5,400 nt of DNA from Defluviitaleaceae bacterium (lineage in GTDB: Bacteria; Bacillota; Clostridia; Lachnospirales; WQUN01), in the NCBI GenBank assembly GCA_009782245.1, contig WRKK01000169.1, positions 1 to 5,400 of the forward strand, given 5' to 3'. The position numbers and the translations under genes are program-made. This document shows, one piece after another, positions 1 through 5,218 of the stretch (positions within the stretch are counted from its first letter, which is position 1; every line of letters begins with the position of its first letter). The notes beneath the pieces were generated by a model, which had not been told where the DNA came from, made no database searches, and was given only the letters and a program-made list of their open reading frames with translations.

Positions 1-53
1 GCCATTCCGACGGCTATTTTTGCCCATTTGCGGGACTTTTTGTTTGTTTTCAT
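1..53 (-). CDS. N-terminus of an unidentified, probably exported or membrane protein (partial)
   Basis: Read on the minus strand, ATG at 53-51 is preceded by AAGGAGG (69-63) with about 9 nt spacing, an excellent ribosome binding site. The 17 complete codons read MKTNKKSRKWAKIAVGM and then leave the window. The lysine/arginine-rich start followed by the beginning of a hydrophobic stretch (AKIAVGM) resembles the n- and h-regions of a signal peptide or an N-terminal anchor, but too little is visible to identify a family. The gene is transcribed divergently from rseP. Two extended -10 elements face it at 97-92 and 219-214. That this is a gene start is well supported by the SD, start and promoter together; its function is unknown. 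Confidence 0.75.
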   Translation of the reverse strand, partial: MKTNKKSRKWAKIAVGM

Positions 54-81
54 AGATGTTGCCTCCTTGGTTGTTTTTTGA

Positions 82-160
82 TTATGAGAACATTTTAGCA
101 TGGGATTATCAACTGGAAATCAACAAATTGGGGGTTTGCGGTTGATATTCGGTTGATATT
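82..160. repeat. Intergenic ~79-bp module, copy 1
   Basis: This stretch matches 204-282 at the same orientation with an offset of 122 bp; by my count 68 of 79 positions agree and no gap is needed. Conserved blocks in order are TTATGAGAA, ATTTTAGCATG (an extended -10 on the minus strand), ATCAACTG..AATCAA (two GTTGAT units on the minus strand), AAATTGGGGGTTTG, and then plus-strand GTTGAT units. The arms 108-124 and 141-157 form an imperfect inverted repeat (14 of 17 positions) around a 16-nt spacer. The duplication covers a complete promoter plus operator-like unit, so it looks like duplication of a regulatory module. Confidence 0.85.
92..124 (-). promoter_or_regulatory. Proximal extended -10 promoter for the minus-strand gene, with overlapping 11-bp units
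   Basis: On the minus strand TG at 100-99, one base, then TAAAAT at 97-92 forms an extended -10. No good -35 lies 17 bp upstream; that position is occupied by two GTTGAT units (124 to about 103). Initiation near 85 would give a leader of about 30 nt ending in the SD at 69-63. A missing -35 replaced by regulator half-sites is typical of activator-dependent promoters; this dependence is inferred. Confidence 0.5.
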
Positions 161-203
161 CGGTTGAAGTTGAGTTGAAGTTTGCCGACACGCTATTTTT
201 TTG

Positions 204-282
204 TTATGAGAATATTTTAGCATGCAAATATCAACTGAAAATCAATAAATTGGGGGTTTGTCGTTGATGTTCAGTTGATGTT
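204..282. repeat. Intergenic ~79-bp module, copy 2
   Basis: Second copy of the module at 82-160. The inverted repeat is cleaner here: 230-245 and 264-279 are reverse complements at 15 of 16 positions around an 18-nt spacer. The spacer carries the conserved TAAATTGGGGG block. No T-run follows either arm, so a terminator is unlikely. The dyad arises because GTTGAT units lie on both strands. Confidence 0.85.
214..245 (-). promoter_or_regulatory. Distal extended -10 promoter on the minus strand (second module copy)
   Basis: TG at 222-221, one base, TAAAAT at 219-214: the same extended -10 as in copy 1, at the equivalent module position and with the same upstream GTTGAT-type units (245 to about 228). 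If active it would start near 207 and give a leader of about 150 nt that includes the whole first module. It could be a true tandem promoter or merely a duplicated remnant. Confidence 0.4.
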
Positions 283-330
283 TGTTAATGTTCAGTTGAT
301 ATTTAGGGCGATTTTGAGTCAAGAAACACT

Positions 331-360
331 TTAACCCACCAAAAACCCCACCAAAACCCC
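331..360. other. C-rich tract (G-rich on minus strand)
   Basis: The plus strand alternates A-runs with CCC, CC, CCCC, CC and CCCC. The minus strand therefore reads GGGG TTTT GG T GGGG TTTTT GG T GGG. Spacing would permit a two-tier G-quadruplex on the minus strand, although the runs are uneven. It lies between the 11-bp unit arrays and the rseP promoter. A function is not shown; it may simply be biased sequence. Confidence 0.3.
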
Positions 361-373
361 AAATAAAAAAATA

Positions 374-403
374 TTGGACAAACCCAACTTTTAATGTTAC
401 AAT
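374..403 (+). promoter_or_regulatory. Sigma-A type promoter for rseP
   Basis: TTGGAC at 374-379 and TACAAT at 398-403 are separated by 18 bp. TG at 395-396 one base before the -10 makes it an extended -10. Initiation near 410 would leave a leader of about 125 nt before the rseP start at 535. It is the best plus-strand promoter upstream of rseP and, given the close gene spacing, probably serves the following genes as well. Confidence 0.6.
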
Positions 404-534
404 AATATAGTCAACGAAAATCCTAAAACCAAAATCAAAACTTTTGCCGCTTTTCCAAAAATGGCAGAGTTCGGGGCAAATTCACTCCAACAAACCACCC
501 CCCAATTTATCGCTAAACAGGAGGTAAAAAATAA

Positions 535-1698
535 ATGTCAATAATAATGGCAATACTAGTATTTGGAATAGTCGTTTTGGTGCACGAATGGGGGCACTTT
601 ATCGCCGCTCGCAAGGCTGGCATTTGGGTTGAAGAGTTCGCTATTGGCATGGGCCCAAAATTGTTTGGCATACAGCGCGGCGAAACGCTCTACACTATCC
701 GTGCGTTGCCGCTTGGCGGCTTTTGCAAAATGTACGCCGACGATGCCGACGCTCTCACCAGCAAAGACGAAAGCGACGAAAAACTGCAAGCCGACCCAAC
801 GCTCAAAGAAAAGGCGTTTTACAGCAAGACCATTCCGCAAAAAATGGCGGTTATGGTCGCTGGCTCGGCTATGAACTTTGTGCTGGCTTTTGTGCTGTTT
901 TCGCTTGTCGCAAGCGTTACGGGCATTAACACCACCATTATTGGCGGTACTGTCGCCGATTCACCCGCCGAATCCGCTGGGTTGCAAGCAAACGACCGTG
1001 TTACCCACATCAACAATCGCCGTATCTTCCTCTGGGACGATATTTCTTTTGAAACGATGACTGGCGGCGGCCGCCCGATAGAAATCGGCTTTATCCGCGA
1101 CGGCACTCGCTTTAACCAAGTTATCGTTCCCGACAGTATCACGGACGAAAACGGCAATAGCCGCTATGTTGTGGGAATTTACACCACGCCGCGCCCAGGA
1201 ATGATTATGTCGCTACTTACGCCGCCGCCAGAGGGCTTGCAAACCGCAACTATCGGCGAAACGCTCACGGACGGCTTTATGCGTATCGGCTTTGTTGTGC
1301 GAAGTATCGTGTTTACGCTGATTCGGCTTGTTACCGCTCCGTCAACCGTTATCGACCAAATTGCTGGCCCAATCGGAATCGGCAACATGATTCATGGGCA
1401 ATATCAAGCCACCGTGCAAGCCGCCGAGGCCGCACAGGCTAGTTTCGGGATTTTGGCGTTGTCGCTCTTCCTAAATATGGCAAGTTTTGGTGCGTTAATT
1501 AGTGCCAATCTCGGCGTTATGAACCTGCTGCCGTTGCCAGCCTTGGACGGCGGTCGGCTGCTGTTCCTAACAGTCGAGGCGGTTCGCCGCAAACCAATTT
1601 CGCCCGAGCGTGAGGGGATTATCCACCTTGCGGGCTTTGTAATTTTGATGATATTGGCTGTTTTTATAGCCTATCAAGATATATTAAATCTAATTTAA
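535..1698 (+). CDS. rseP: RseP/RasP-type site-2 intramembrane zinc metalloprotease
   Basis: Membrane-embedded zinc protease (M50 family) that cuts transmembrane segments, typically anti-sigma factors already clipped at site 1, and remnant signal peptides. The active-site HEXXH is HEWGH at residues 17-21, inside the first membrane segment. The third zinc ligand sits in NLLPLPALDGG (residues 330-340, Asp338), the standard NxxPxPxLDG motif. A second hydrophobic segment lies at about 104-128. One PDZ domain follows at about 135-200 (GGTVADSPAESAGLQ.. NDRV.HIN). QIAGPIGI (275-282) is the usual conserved stretch after it. A last membrane helix lies at about 363-380. At 387 residues it fits the one-PDZ Gram-positive type (B. 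subtilis RasP is about 420). The start at 535 has AGGAGGT at 519-525, about 9 nt away, and places HEWGH at the usual depth. All catalytic residues are present. It is the first gene of a five-gene run, and dxr, cdsA or ispG, its common neighbours in other genomes, are not adjacent in the window. Confidence 0.95.
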   Translation: MSIIMAILVFGIVVLVHEWGHFIAARKAGIWVEEFAIGMGPKLFGIQRGETLYTIRALPLGGFCKMYADDADALTSKDESDEKLQADPTLKEKAFYSKTIPQKMAVMVAGSAMNFVLAFVLFSLVASVTGINTTIIGGTVADSPAESAGLQANDRVTHINNRRIFLWDDISFETMTGGGRPIEIGFIRDGTRFNQVIVPDSITDENGNSRYVVGIYTTPRPGMIMSLLTPPPEGLQTATIGETLTDGFMRIGFVVRSIVFTLIRLVTAPSTVIDQIAGPIGIGNMIHGQYQATVQAAEAAQASFGILALSLFLNMASFGALISANLGVMNLLPLPALDGGRLLFLTVEAVRRKPISPEREGIIHLAGFVILMILAVFIAYQDILNLI

Positions 1699-1713
1699 CA
1701 GGAGGAATTTCAG

Positions 1714-2577
1714 ATGATTGTTAGTGCAACTGAAATGATGAAAAAGGCTCTAAAAGGACATTACGCCGTGGGACAATTCAACATCAATAATTTAGAGTGG
1801 ACAAAGGCAGTTTTAATGGCGGCGCAAGCGAAGAACAGTCCCGCAATTTTGGGCGTTTCCGAGGGCGCAGGCAAGTACATGGGCGGTTTTAAGACCGTCG
1901 TTGCTATGGTGCGTGAACTGCACGACTTTTTGGGCGTAACTGTCCCAATCGCAACGCACCTAGACCACGGCTCGTATCAGGGCTGCATAGATTGCGTAGA
2001 TGCGGGATTTAGCAGCATTATGTTCGATGGCAGCCACTTTGACATAGAAGAAAACGTCAAGAAAACAAAGGAATTGGTAAAACTTGCCCACGATAATGGG
2101 AAATCCATTGAGGCAGAAGTTGGCTCTATTGGCGGCGAGGAAGACGGCGTTGTGGGAACAGGCGAAATAGCCGACCCCGAGGCTTGCCGACAAATTGCCG
2201 AACTTGGCGTTGACTTTTTGGCGGCTGGAATCGGTAACATTCACGGTATTTATCCCGACAACTGGCGCGGCTTGGATTTCGGCACTTTGGAAAAGGTGCA
2301 AAAGGCAACCAACGGAATCCCGCTAGTTTTGCACGGCGGCACAGGAATCCCAGAAGAAATGATAAAAACGGCAATCAATTTGGGAGTAACGAAAATCAAC
2401 GTAAACACGGAATGTCAACTATCTTTCGCCGCCGCAACACGTGCCTACATCGAAGCTGGCAAAGATAAGCAAGGCAAAGGCTTTGACCCGCGCAAGCTAC
2501 TCGACCCAGGATTTAAGGCAATTATCGCCACGGTTGAGGAAAAAATGGACTTGTTCGGCTCGACAGGTAAAGCGTAA
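1714..2577 (+). CDS. fba: Class II fructose-1,6-bisphosphate aldolase
   Basis: Zinc-dependent cytosolic aldolase that reversibly splits fructose-1,6-bisphosphate into dihydroxyacetone phosphate and glyceraldehyde 3-phosphate in glycolysis and gluconeogenesis. The 287-residue length matches the B. subtilis FbaA/GatY group. Visible signatures: AVGQFNINNLEW (18-29); THLDHG (81-86) with the catalytic Asp84 and zinc ligand His85; the EAEVGSIGGEEDG loop (133-145); GNIHG with zinc His177; LVLHGGTGIP with zinc His207 and the phosphate-binding loop; and INVNTE (228-233). All expected metal and catalytic residues are present. The start at 1714 has AGGAGG at 1700-1705 with 8 nt spacing. It lies 15 bp after rseP, so co-transcription is likely. 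Tagatose-bisphosphate aldolase (GatY/KbaY) is a close relative and cannot be fully excluded by eye, but the absence of other galactitol or tagatose genes nearby favours the glycolytic enzyme. Confidence 0.93.
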   Translation: MIVSATEMMKKALKGHYAVGQFNINNLEWTKAVLMAAQAKNSPAILGVSEGAGKYMGGFKTVVAMVRELHDFLGVTVPIATHLDHGSYQGCIDCVDAGFSSIMFDGSHFDIEENVKKTKELVKLAHDNGKSIEAEVGSIGGEEDGVVGTGEIADPEACRQIAELGVDFLAAGIGNIHGIYPDNWRGLDFGTLEKVQKATNGIPLVLHGGTGIPEEMIKTAINLGVTKINVNTECQLSFAAATRAYIEAGKDKQGKGFDPRKLLDPGFKAIIATVEEKMDLFGSTGKA

Positions 2578-3269
2578 TGATGTTCGATTCTAGTTTGATA
2601 TTACTGTTGCCTGCGATATTGCTATCGTTTTACGCACAGCACAAGGTGCAGAGCACGTTTCGCAAATTTGCACAAATCGGCTCTGCGAAAGGGCTGACGG
2701 GCAGAGAGGTTGCCGAGCGGCTTTTGGCGGCACAGGGTATACGAGATGTTGACGTTGTGGCGTTTCCTGGGCAGTTGAGCGACCATTACGACCCACGCAA
2801 CAAAACGGTCGCATTGTCCGAGGTAGTTTATAATGAAACTTCGCTGTCGGCGTTAAGTGTCGCCGCGCACGAGGTTGGGCACGCCATTCAGCACAACGAG
2901 GGTTACGCACCGCTAAGTTTTCGCACGGGGCTTTTCCCCGTTGCGAACATTGGCTCAAAATTGGCGATGCCGCTGTTGATAATCGGAATAATAATGTCCA
3001 CCCAAGTTTTTGGGATTTGGATGCTGTACGCTGGAATTGCATTGTTCTCGTTTGCGACGTTGTTTCAAGTTGCGACGTTGCCAGTAGAATTTAACGCCTC
3101 GTCGCGGGCGTTGGCGTTGCTGGAAGAGCAGCGATTTTTGGACGAACGGGAGATAATTCCCGCACGGAAAGTGCTGAACGCCGCCGCACTAACGTATGTT
3201 GCCGCCGCATTGGCTTCTTTGATACAGTTGTTGCGGTTTGTGCTGATTGCGGCAGGTCGGCGCGATTAG
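2577..3269 (+). CDS. YugP-family membrane zinc metallopeptidase
   Basis: Membrane-bound putative zinc peptidase of the YugP (Zn_peptidase_2) family; substrates are not established. The 230 residues are close to B. subtilis YugP (about 225). An N-terminal membrane segment spans about 5-20. LSDHYDPRNKTVALSEVVY (67-85) is a family hallmark preceding the HEXXH at HEVGH 98-102. Two hydrophobic helices lie at about 130-165, and the conserved LPVEFNASSRAL (168-179) carries Glu171, the likely third zinc ligand. A last membrane segment spans about 203-226. The start codon overlaps the fba stop (TAATG), implying translational coupling. A modest AGGT (2564-2567) lies 9 nt before the ATG at 2577; the next in-frame ATG at 2580 is a possible alternative. 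This is the second membrane metalloprotease in the run, after rseP. Confidence 0.9.
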   Translation: MMFDSSLILLLPAILLSFYAQHKVQSTFRKFAQIGSAKGLTGREVAERLLAAQGIRDVDVVAFPGQLSDHYDPRNKTVALSEVVYNETSLSALSVAAHEVGHAIQHNEGYAPLSFRTGLFPVANIGSKLAMPLLIIGIIMSTQVFGIWMLYAGIALFSFATLFQVATLPVEFNASSRALALLEEQRFLDEREIIPARKVLNAAALTYVAAALASLIQLLRFVLIAAGRRD

Positions 3270-3282
3270 TTGGATTATTTGC

Positions 3283-3320
3283 TAACCCTGCTATGTTGAG
3301 TTTTCGGCGTAGCAGGGTTG
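3283..3320 (+). promoter_or_regulatory. Strong RNA hairpin just upstream of the rpiB ribosome binding site
   Basis: AACCCTGCTA (3284-3293) and TAGCAGGGTT (3310-3319) are perfect complements. On the plus-strand RNA the stem grows inward through U-G, G-C, U-G and U-G pairs (3294-3297 with 3306-3309) to an 8-nt loop, and outward by one U-G, about 15 pairs in total. The wobble pairs exist only in plus-strand RNA. A run of seven T follows at 3332-3338, but 12 nt after the stem and behind the rpiB Shine-Dalgarno (GGAGG 3325-3329), so it is not a textbook terminator. It may be an attenuator, an mRNA stabiliser or processing site, or a leaky terminator between the YugP-like gene and rpiB. Confidence 0.65.
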
Positions 3321-3336
3321 ATTTGGAGGTGTTTTT

Positions 3337-3783
3337 TTGAAGATAGCAATGGGAAACGACCACACGGGCTACTCGCTGAAGTTAGAAATAGCCGAATTGG
3401 TGCGTTCTTTAGGACACGAGATAGTTGATGTTGGAACGCATAGTTCCGTTTCGGCGGATTATCCAGTATTTGGGCGGCTTGCGGCGGAGAAAGTGCTGTC
3501 GGGCGAATGCGAACGGGCAATTTTGATTTGCGGCACAGGCTTTGGCATATCGCTTGCGGCAAACAGAATGCCTGGGATTCGCTGTGCAAACTGCTCGGAC
3601 ACATACACGGCGTTACTTTCGCGGCGGCACAACAACGCAAATGCGTTGGCTCTTGGTGCAAGGGTTATCGGCGTGGAGCTTGCTAAGATGATAGTTGAAA
3701 TTTGGCTGAACGCTGGCTTTGACGGCGGTCGGCACACGGATAGATTGAATATGATTGACGGAGATATAGAAGAAACAGATTAA
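3337..3783 (+). CDS. rpiB: Ribose-5-phosphate isomerase B (RpiB/LacAB family)
   Basis: Interconverts ribose 5-phosphate and ribulose 5-phosphate in the pentose phosphate pathway; cytosolic. The 148-residue length is typical. Family residues in order: KIAMGNDHTGYSLK with Asp8-His9 (substrate binding), ICGTGFGISLAANR (64-77) with the catalytic Cys65 and Thr67, SRRHNNANALALGARVIG (95-112) with His98, and GGRHTDRL (130-137) with Arg132 and Arg136, which bind phosphate. The start is TTG at 3337: the family N-terminus begins exactly there, and GGAGGTG (3325-3331) is well placed. The next in-frame ATG (Met5) would cut into the first beta strand. Galactose-6-phosphate isomerase subunits LacA/LacB are homologous, but a single self-sufficient subunit with the RpiB active site favours RpiB. 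A strong hairpin sits between this gene and the YugP-like gene. Confidence 0.93.
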   Translation: MKIAMGNDHTGYSLKLEIAELVRSLGHEIVDVGTHSSVSADYPVFGRLAAEKVLSGECERAILICGTGFGISLAANRMPGIRCANCSDTYTALLSRRHNNANALALGARVIGVELAKMIVEIWLNAGFDGGRHTDRLNMIDGDIEETD

Positions 3784-3897
3784 ATGGCGAATTTGAAAAA
3801 TGCTAAAAACGGCAAAAGTAGTAAAAACAATAAAGTTCCGCTAGGTTACGTACAGTTGCCAAGCGGCACAAAAGCGATTACCCTAGGAGGTTTTATT
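3784..3897 (+). other. In-frame leader or alternative N-terminal extension of the following gene
   Basis: An ATG directly abuts the rpiB stop (TAAATG) and stays open for 38 codons into the signal-peptide start at 3898. No Shine-Dalgarno lies at normal distance (the nearest GGAG is about 20 nt upstream), and the encoded segment is lysine- and asparagine-rich, then GYVQLPSGTKAITLGGF. It would put a hydrophilic stretch ahead of a normal signal peptide, so I treat it as leader rather than the main start. Low-level initiation by coupling to rpiB termination remains possible. The end of the leader carries the palindrome CCTAGG (3882-3887), which overlaps the AGGAGG of the real start. Confidence 0.4.
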
Positions 3898-4998
3898 ATG
3901 AAATTTTTATTAACGGCGATGTTTGCCATTATTGCGGCGTTTTTCATAGCTGTTCCAGCGTACGCAAGCCATATAACCGTGTTCGCCTATGGCCAGCAGG
4001 TAAATTTTCCCGACCAGCGGCCAGTTATTATCGCTGACAGAACGCTTGTACCAATGCGTGGCGTTTTTGAGCATATGGGATTTACAGTTGACTGGAATGC
4101 AAACACCGCAGTTGCAACCTTAACCGCACAAGGCACAACAATGACCGTGCGGACGGGCGATTCCTTTTTTACAGTAAACGGCTTGCAGATAACGCCAGAA
4201 GTTCCGCCTCAAATTATAAACGGTAGATTTATGCTACCACTTAGAGCAGTCGCCGAGGCAACAGGTGCAACAGTTGACTGGTTAGCCGATACTGCTACAG
4301 TAGTGATAGTTCCGCCGTCTGTAGCACCAACGCCGCCGATTGGCACAGTTCCGCCAGCACCGCCAGTAACGCCAACGCCGCCGATTGGGGAAGTGCCAGA
4401 AGAGCCACCAGTAACGCCAACGCCGCCTATTGGGGAAGTGCCAGAAGCACCGCCAGTAACGCCAACGCCGCCTATTGGGGAAATTCCAGAAGAGCCGCCA
4501 GTAACGCCAGTTCCGCCTATTGGGGAAGTGCCAGAAGAGCCACAAGTAACGCCAGTTCCGCCGATTGGGGAAATTCCAGAAAACGGGATAATTCCGCCGA
4601 TTGGGGAGATTCCAGATACGGAAATAACGCCGCCGATTGGGGAAGTGCCAGATACTGGGATAACTCCGCCGATTGGGGAAATTCCCTCAACCACAATGAA
4701 CATAGGCGGCACAACCTATAACGTAACATTTTTGGGCGAAATGGAACTTAATTTGCCAAACGTTGATTTTGTAAGCCGCACTTTTTACCGAGTAGAAAAC
4801 GCCTACAACGATTTTAGCGGCAACCCAACAACTGGCAATGTGTTACCGTTTGACAACTTTCCCGTTGCGGTAGATGTTAATCAAGTTTTTGCAGTTGTGT
4901 ACGTTCGTGCAGACGGCAGCACGGAAACGCAGTTTTATCGCTCTAGTGGGCTAGTTTGGAATGACAGGCCTAGCACGGAGGAGTTTTTGTTGGAGTAG
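3898..4998 (+). CDS. Secreted protein: copper amine oxidase N-terminal-like domain plus proline-rich repeats
   Basis: Start chosen at 3898 because AGGAGG (3885-3890) lies 7 nt upstream and the product then opens with a textbook signal peptide: MKF, a hydrophobic core (residues 4-19) and an AYA-S cleavage site near 23/24. That gives 366 residues; an in-frame ATG at 3784 would give 404. Residues about 25-137 match the copper amine oxidase N-terminal-like domain (PF07833 type): RTLVPMRGVFEHMGFTVDW, later RFMLPLRAVAEATGATVDW. Despite its name this domain is common in exported clostridial and paenibacillar proteins that are not oxidases, and no oxidase domain follows. Residues 146-264 are PPIGE(V/I)P proline-rich repeats, a probable extended spacer. 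Residues 265-366 form a C-terminal segment I do not recognise (GGTTYNVTFLGEME.. to FLLE). No sortase motif, SLH domain or C-terminal membrane helix is visible, so it is probably released or held non-covalently at the wall. Its link to the upstream metabolic genes is positional only. Confidence 0.85.
   Translation: MKFLLTAMFAIIAAFFIAVPAYASHITVFAYGQQVNFPDQRPVIIADRTLVPMRGVFEHMGFTVDWNANTAVATLTAQGTTMTVRTGDSFFTVNGLQITPEVPPQIINGRFMLPLRAVAEATGATVDWLADTATVVIVPPSVAPTPPIGTVPPAPPVTPTPPIGEVPEEPPVTPTPPIGEVPEAPPVTPTPPIGEIPEEPPVTPVPPIGEVPEEPQVTPVPPIGEIPENGIIPPIGEIPDTEITPPIGEVPDTGITPPIGEIPSTTMNIGGTTYNVTFLGEMELNLPNVDFVSRTFYRVENAYNDFSGNPTTGNVLPFDNFPVAVDVNQVFAVVYVRADGSTETQFYRSSGLVWNDRPSTEEFLLE
4333..4689 (+). 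repeat. Intragenic proline-rich tandem repeats, 45-bp then 36-bp units
   Basis: Five 15-residue units of the form PPIGEVPEEPPVTPT occupy 4333-4557. Three 12-residue units of the form PPIGEIPDTEIT follow at 4558-4665, and a partial PPIGEIPS ends the array at 4689. All unit lengths are multiples of three, so copy-number change would keep the frame. The PPIGE(V/I)P core is constant; the linker changes from E/P-rich to D/T-rich when the period shortens. Nucleotide identity between units is high (CCGCC[GT]ATTGGGGAA recurs), indicating recent duplication. Confidence 0.93.
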
Positions 4999-5088
4999 AG
5001 TGTGGGGTTTTGCTTGAACAACTTAAAAGCAAGTTGTCATAGAGGAAATGGGCGGGTATTATTACTATCATTAATTTAGGCAATTTAT

Positions 5089-5121
5089 AGCGGGTGTCCG
5101 TTTGCCCGTTTTGGTATTTTT
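5089..5121 (+). terminator. Possible weak intrinsic terminator after the five-gene run
   Basis: AGCGGGT (5089-5095) can pair with GCCCGTT (5104-5110), a 7-bp stem with two U-G pairs and an 8-nt loop. TT, GGTA and TTTTT follow up to 5121. The stem is short and the T-tract interrupted, so efficiency is doubtful, but it is the best candidate between the stop at 4998 and the next promoter at 5219. Confidence 0.35.
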
Positions 5122-5218
5122 GTAATGCAGGTAAAGCTAATAATAGCGGGATATTATCTGCCCTACGTTGTACGTTAATATTTTTTGCGAAAAAAATTGT
5201 TGTTTTGAAAAAAATAAC

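Larger units (their letters stand above)
141..305 (+). promoter_or_regulatory. Arrays of 11-bp direct repeats (GTTGATRTTCR), operator-like
   Basis: Four consecutive units occupy 141-184 (GTTGATATTCG twice, then GTTGAAGTTGA and GTTGAAGTTTG). Four more occupy 263-305 (GTTGATGTTCA, a 10-bp GTTGATGTTT, GTTAATGTTCA, GTTGATATTTA). Additional paired units lie on the minus strand at about 102-124 and 228-245, also 11 bp apart. One unit per helical turn, as a conserved hexamer plus 5-bp spacer, is the general site architecture of OmpR/PhoB-family winged-helix response regulators (established for PHO-box type sites). Assignment to that family here is inference; the unit sequence matches no specific regulator I can name. 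The minus-strand units sit where the -35 of the minus-strand promoters would be, which would suit an activator or a blocking repressor. Confidence 0.55.
54..534. other. Divergent intergenic region (481 bp) with repeats and promoters
   Basis: No gene is supported here. From left to right it holds the 5' leader of the minus-strand gene (54 to about 85), two related modules with 11-bp-spaced GTTGAT units (82-184 and 204-305), a C-rich stretch (331-360), a plus-strand promoter (374-403) and a roughly 125-nt leader for rseP. Within that leader, TTTGCC (443-448) can pair with GGCAAA (475-480), a weak stem only. The stretch CCCCCAATTTAT at 499-510 is an exact reverse complement of 245-256 in the second module. 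The region is much richer in A/T and in repeats than the flanking genes. Confidence 0.8.

Noticed and set aside
108..157. Dyad of module 1 as an intrinsic terminator
   Set aside because: The arms are interrupted and no T-run follows on either strand; the dyad is explained by GTTGAT units in both orientations.
82..305. CRISPR array or replication origin
   Set aside because: Only two long copies with no unique spacers of CRISPR size, and no DnaA-box consensus (TTATCCACA) is seen; the 11-bp periodicity fits operator sites better.
2590..3042. Minus-strand 150-codon open frame inside the YugP-like gene
   Set aside because: It is opposite a clearly recognised metallopeptidase gene; the product is rich in R, Q, S and C with no domain, as expected of a shadow frame.
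3793..3824. Promoter inside the leader of the secreted protein gene (TTGAAA with TAGTAA)
   Set aside because: The -10 is poor and the spacing is 20 bp; an internal promoter is not supported.
4209..4712. Minus-strand 167-codon open frame with ISPIGGV-type repeats opposite the proline-rich array
   Set aside because: It mirrors the in-frame 45/36-bp repeats of the plus-strand gene, which happen to lack stops on the other strand. It has no ribosome binding site, and the plus-strand frame has signal peptide, domain and SD.
5010..5037. Small stem ACAACTT/AAGTTGT after the last complete gene as a terminator
   Set aside because: Seven A/T-rich base pairs with no T-tract following; too weak to call.
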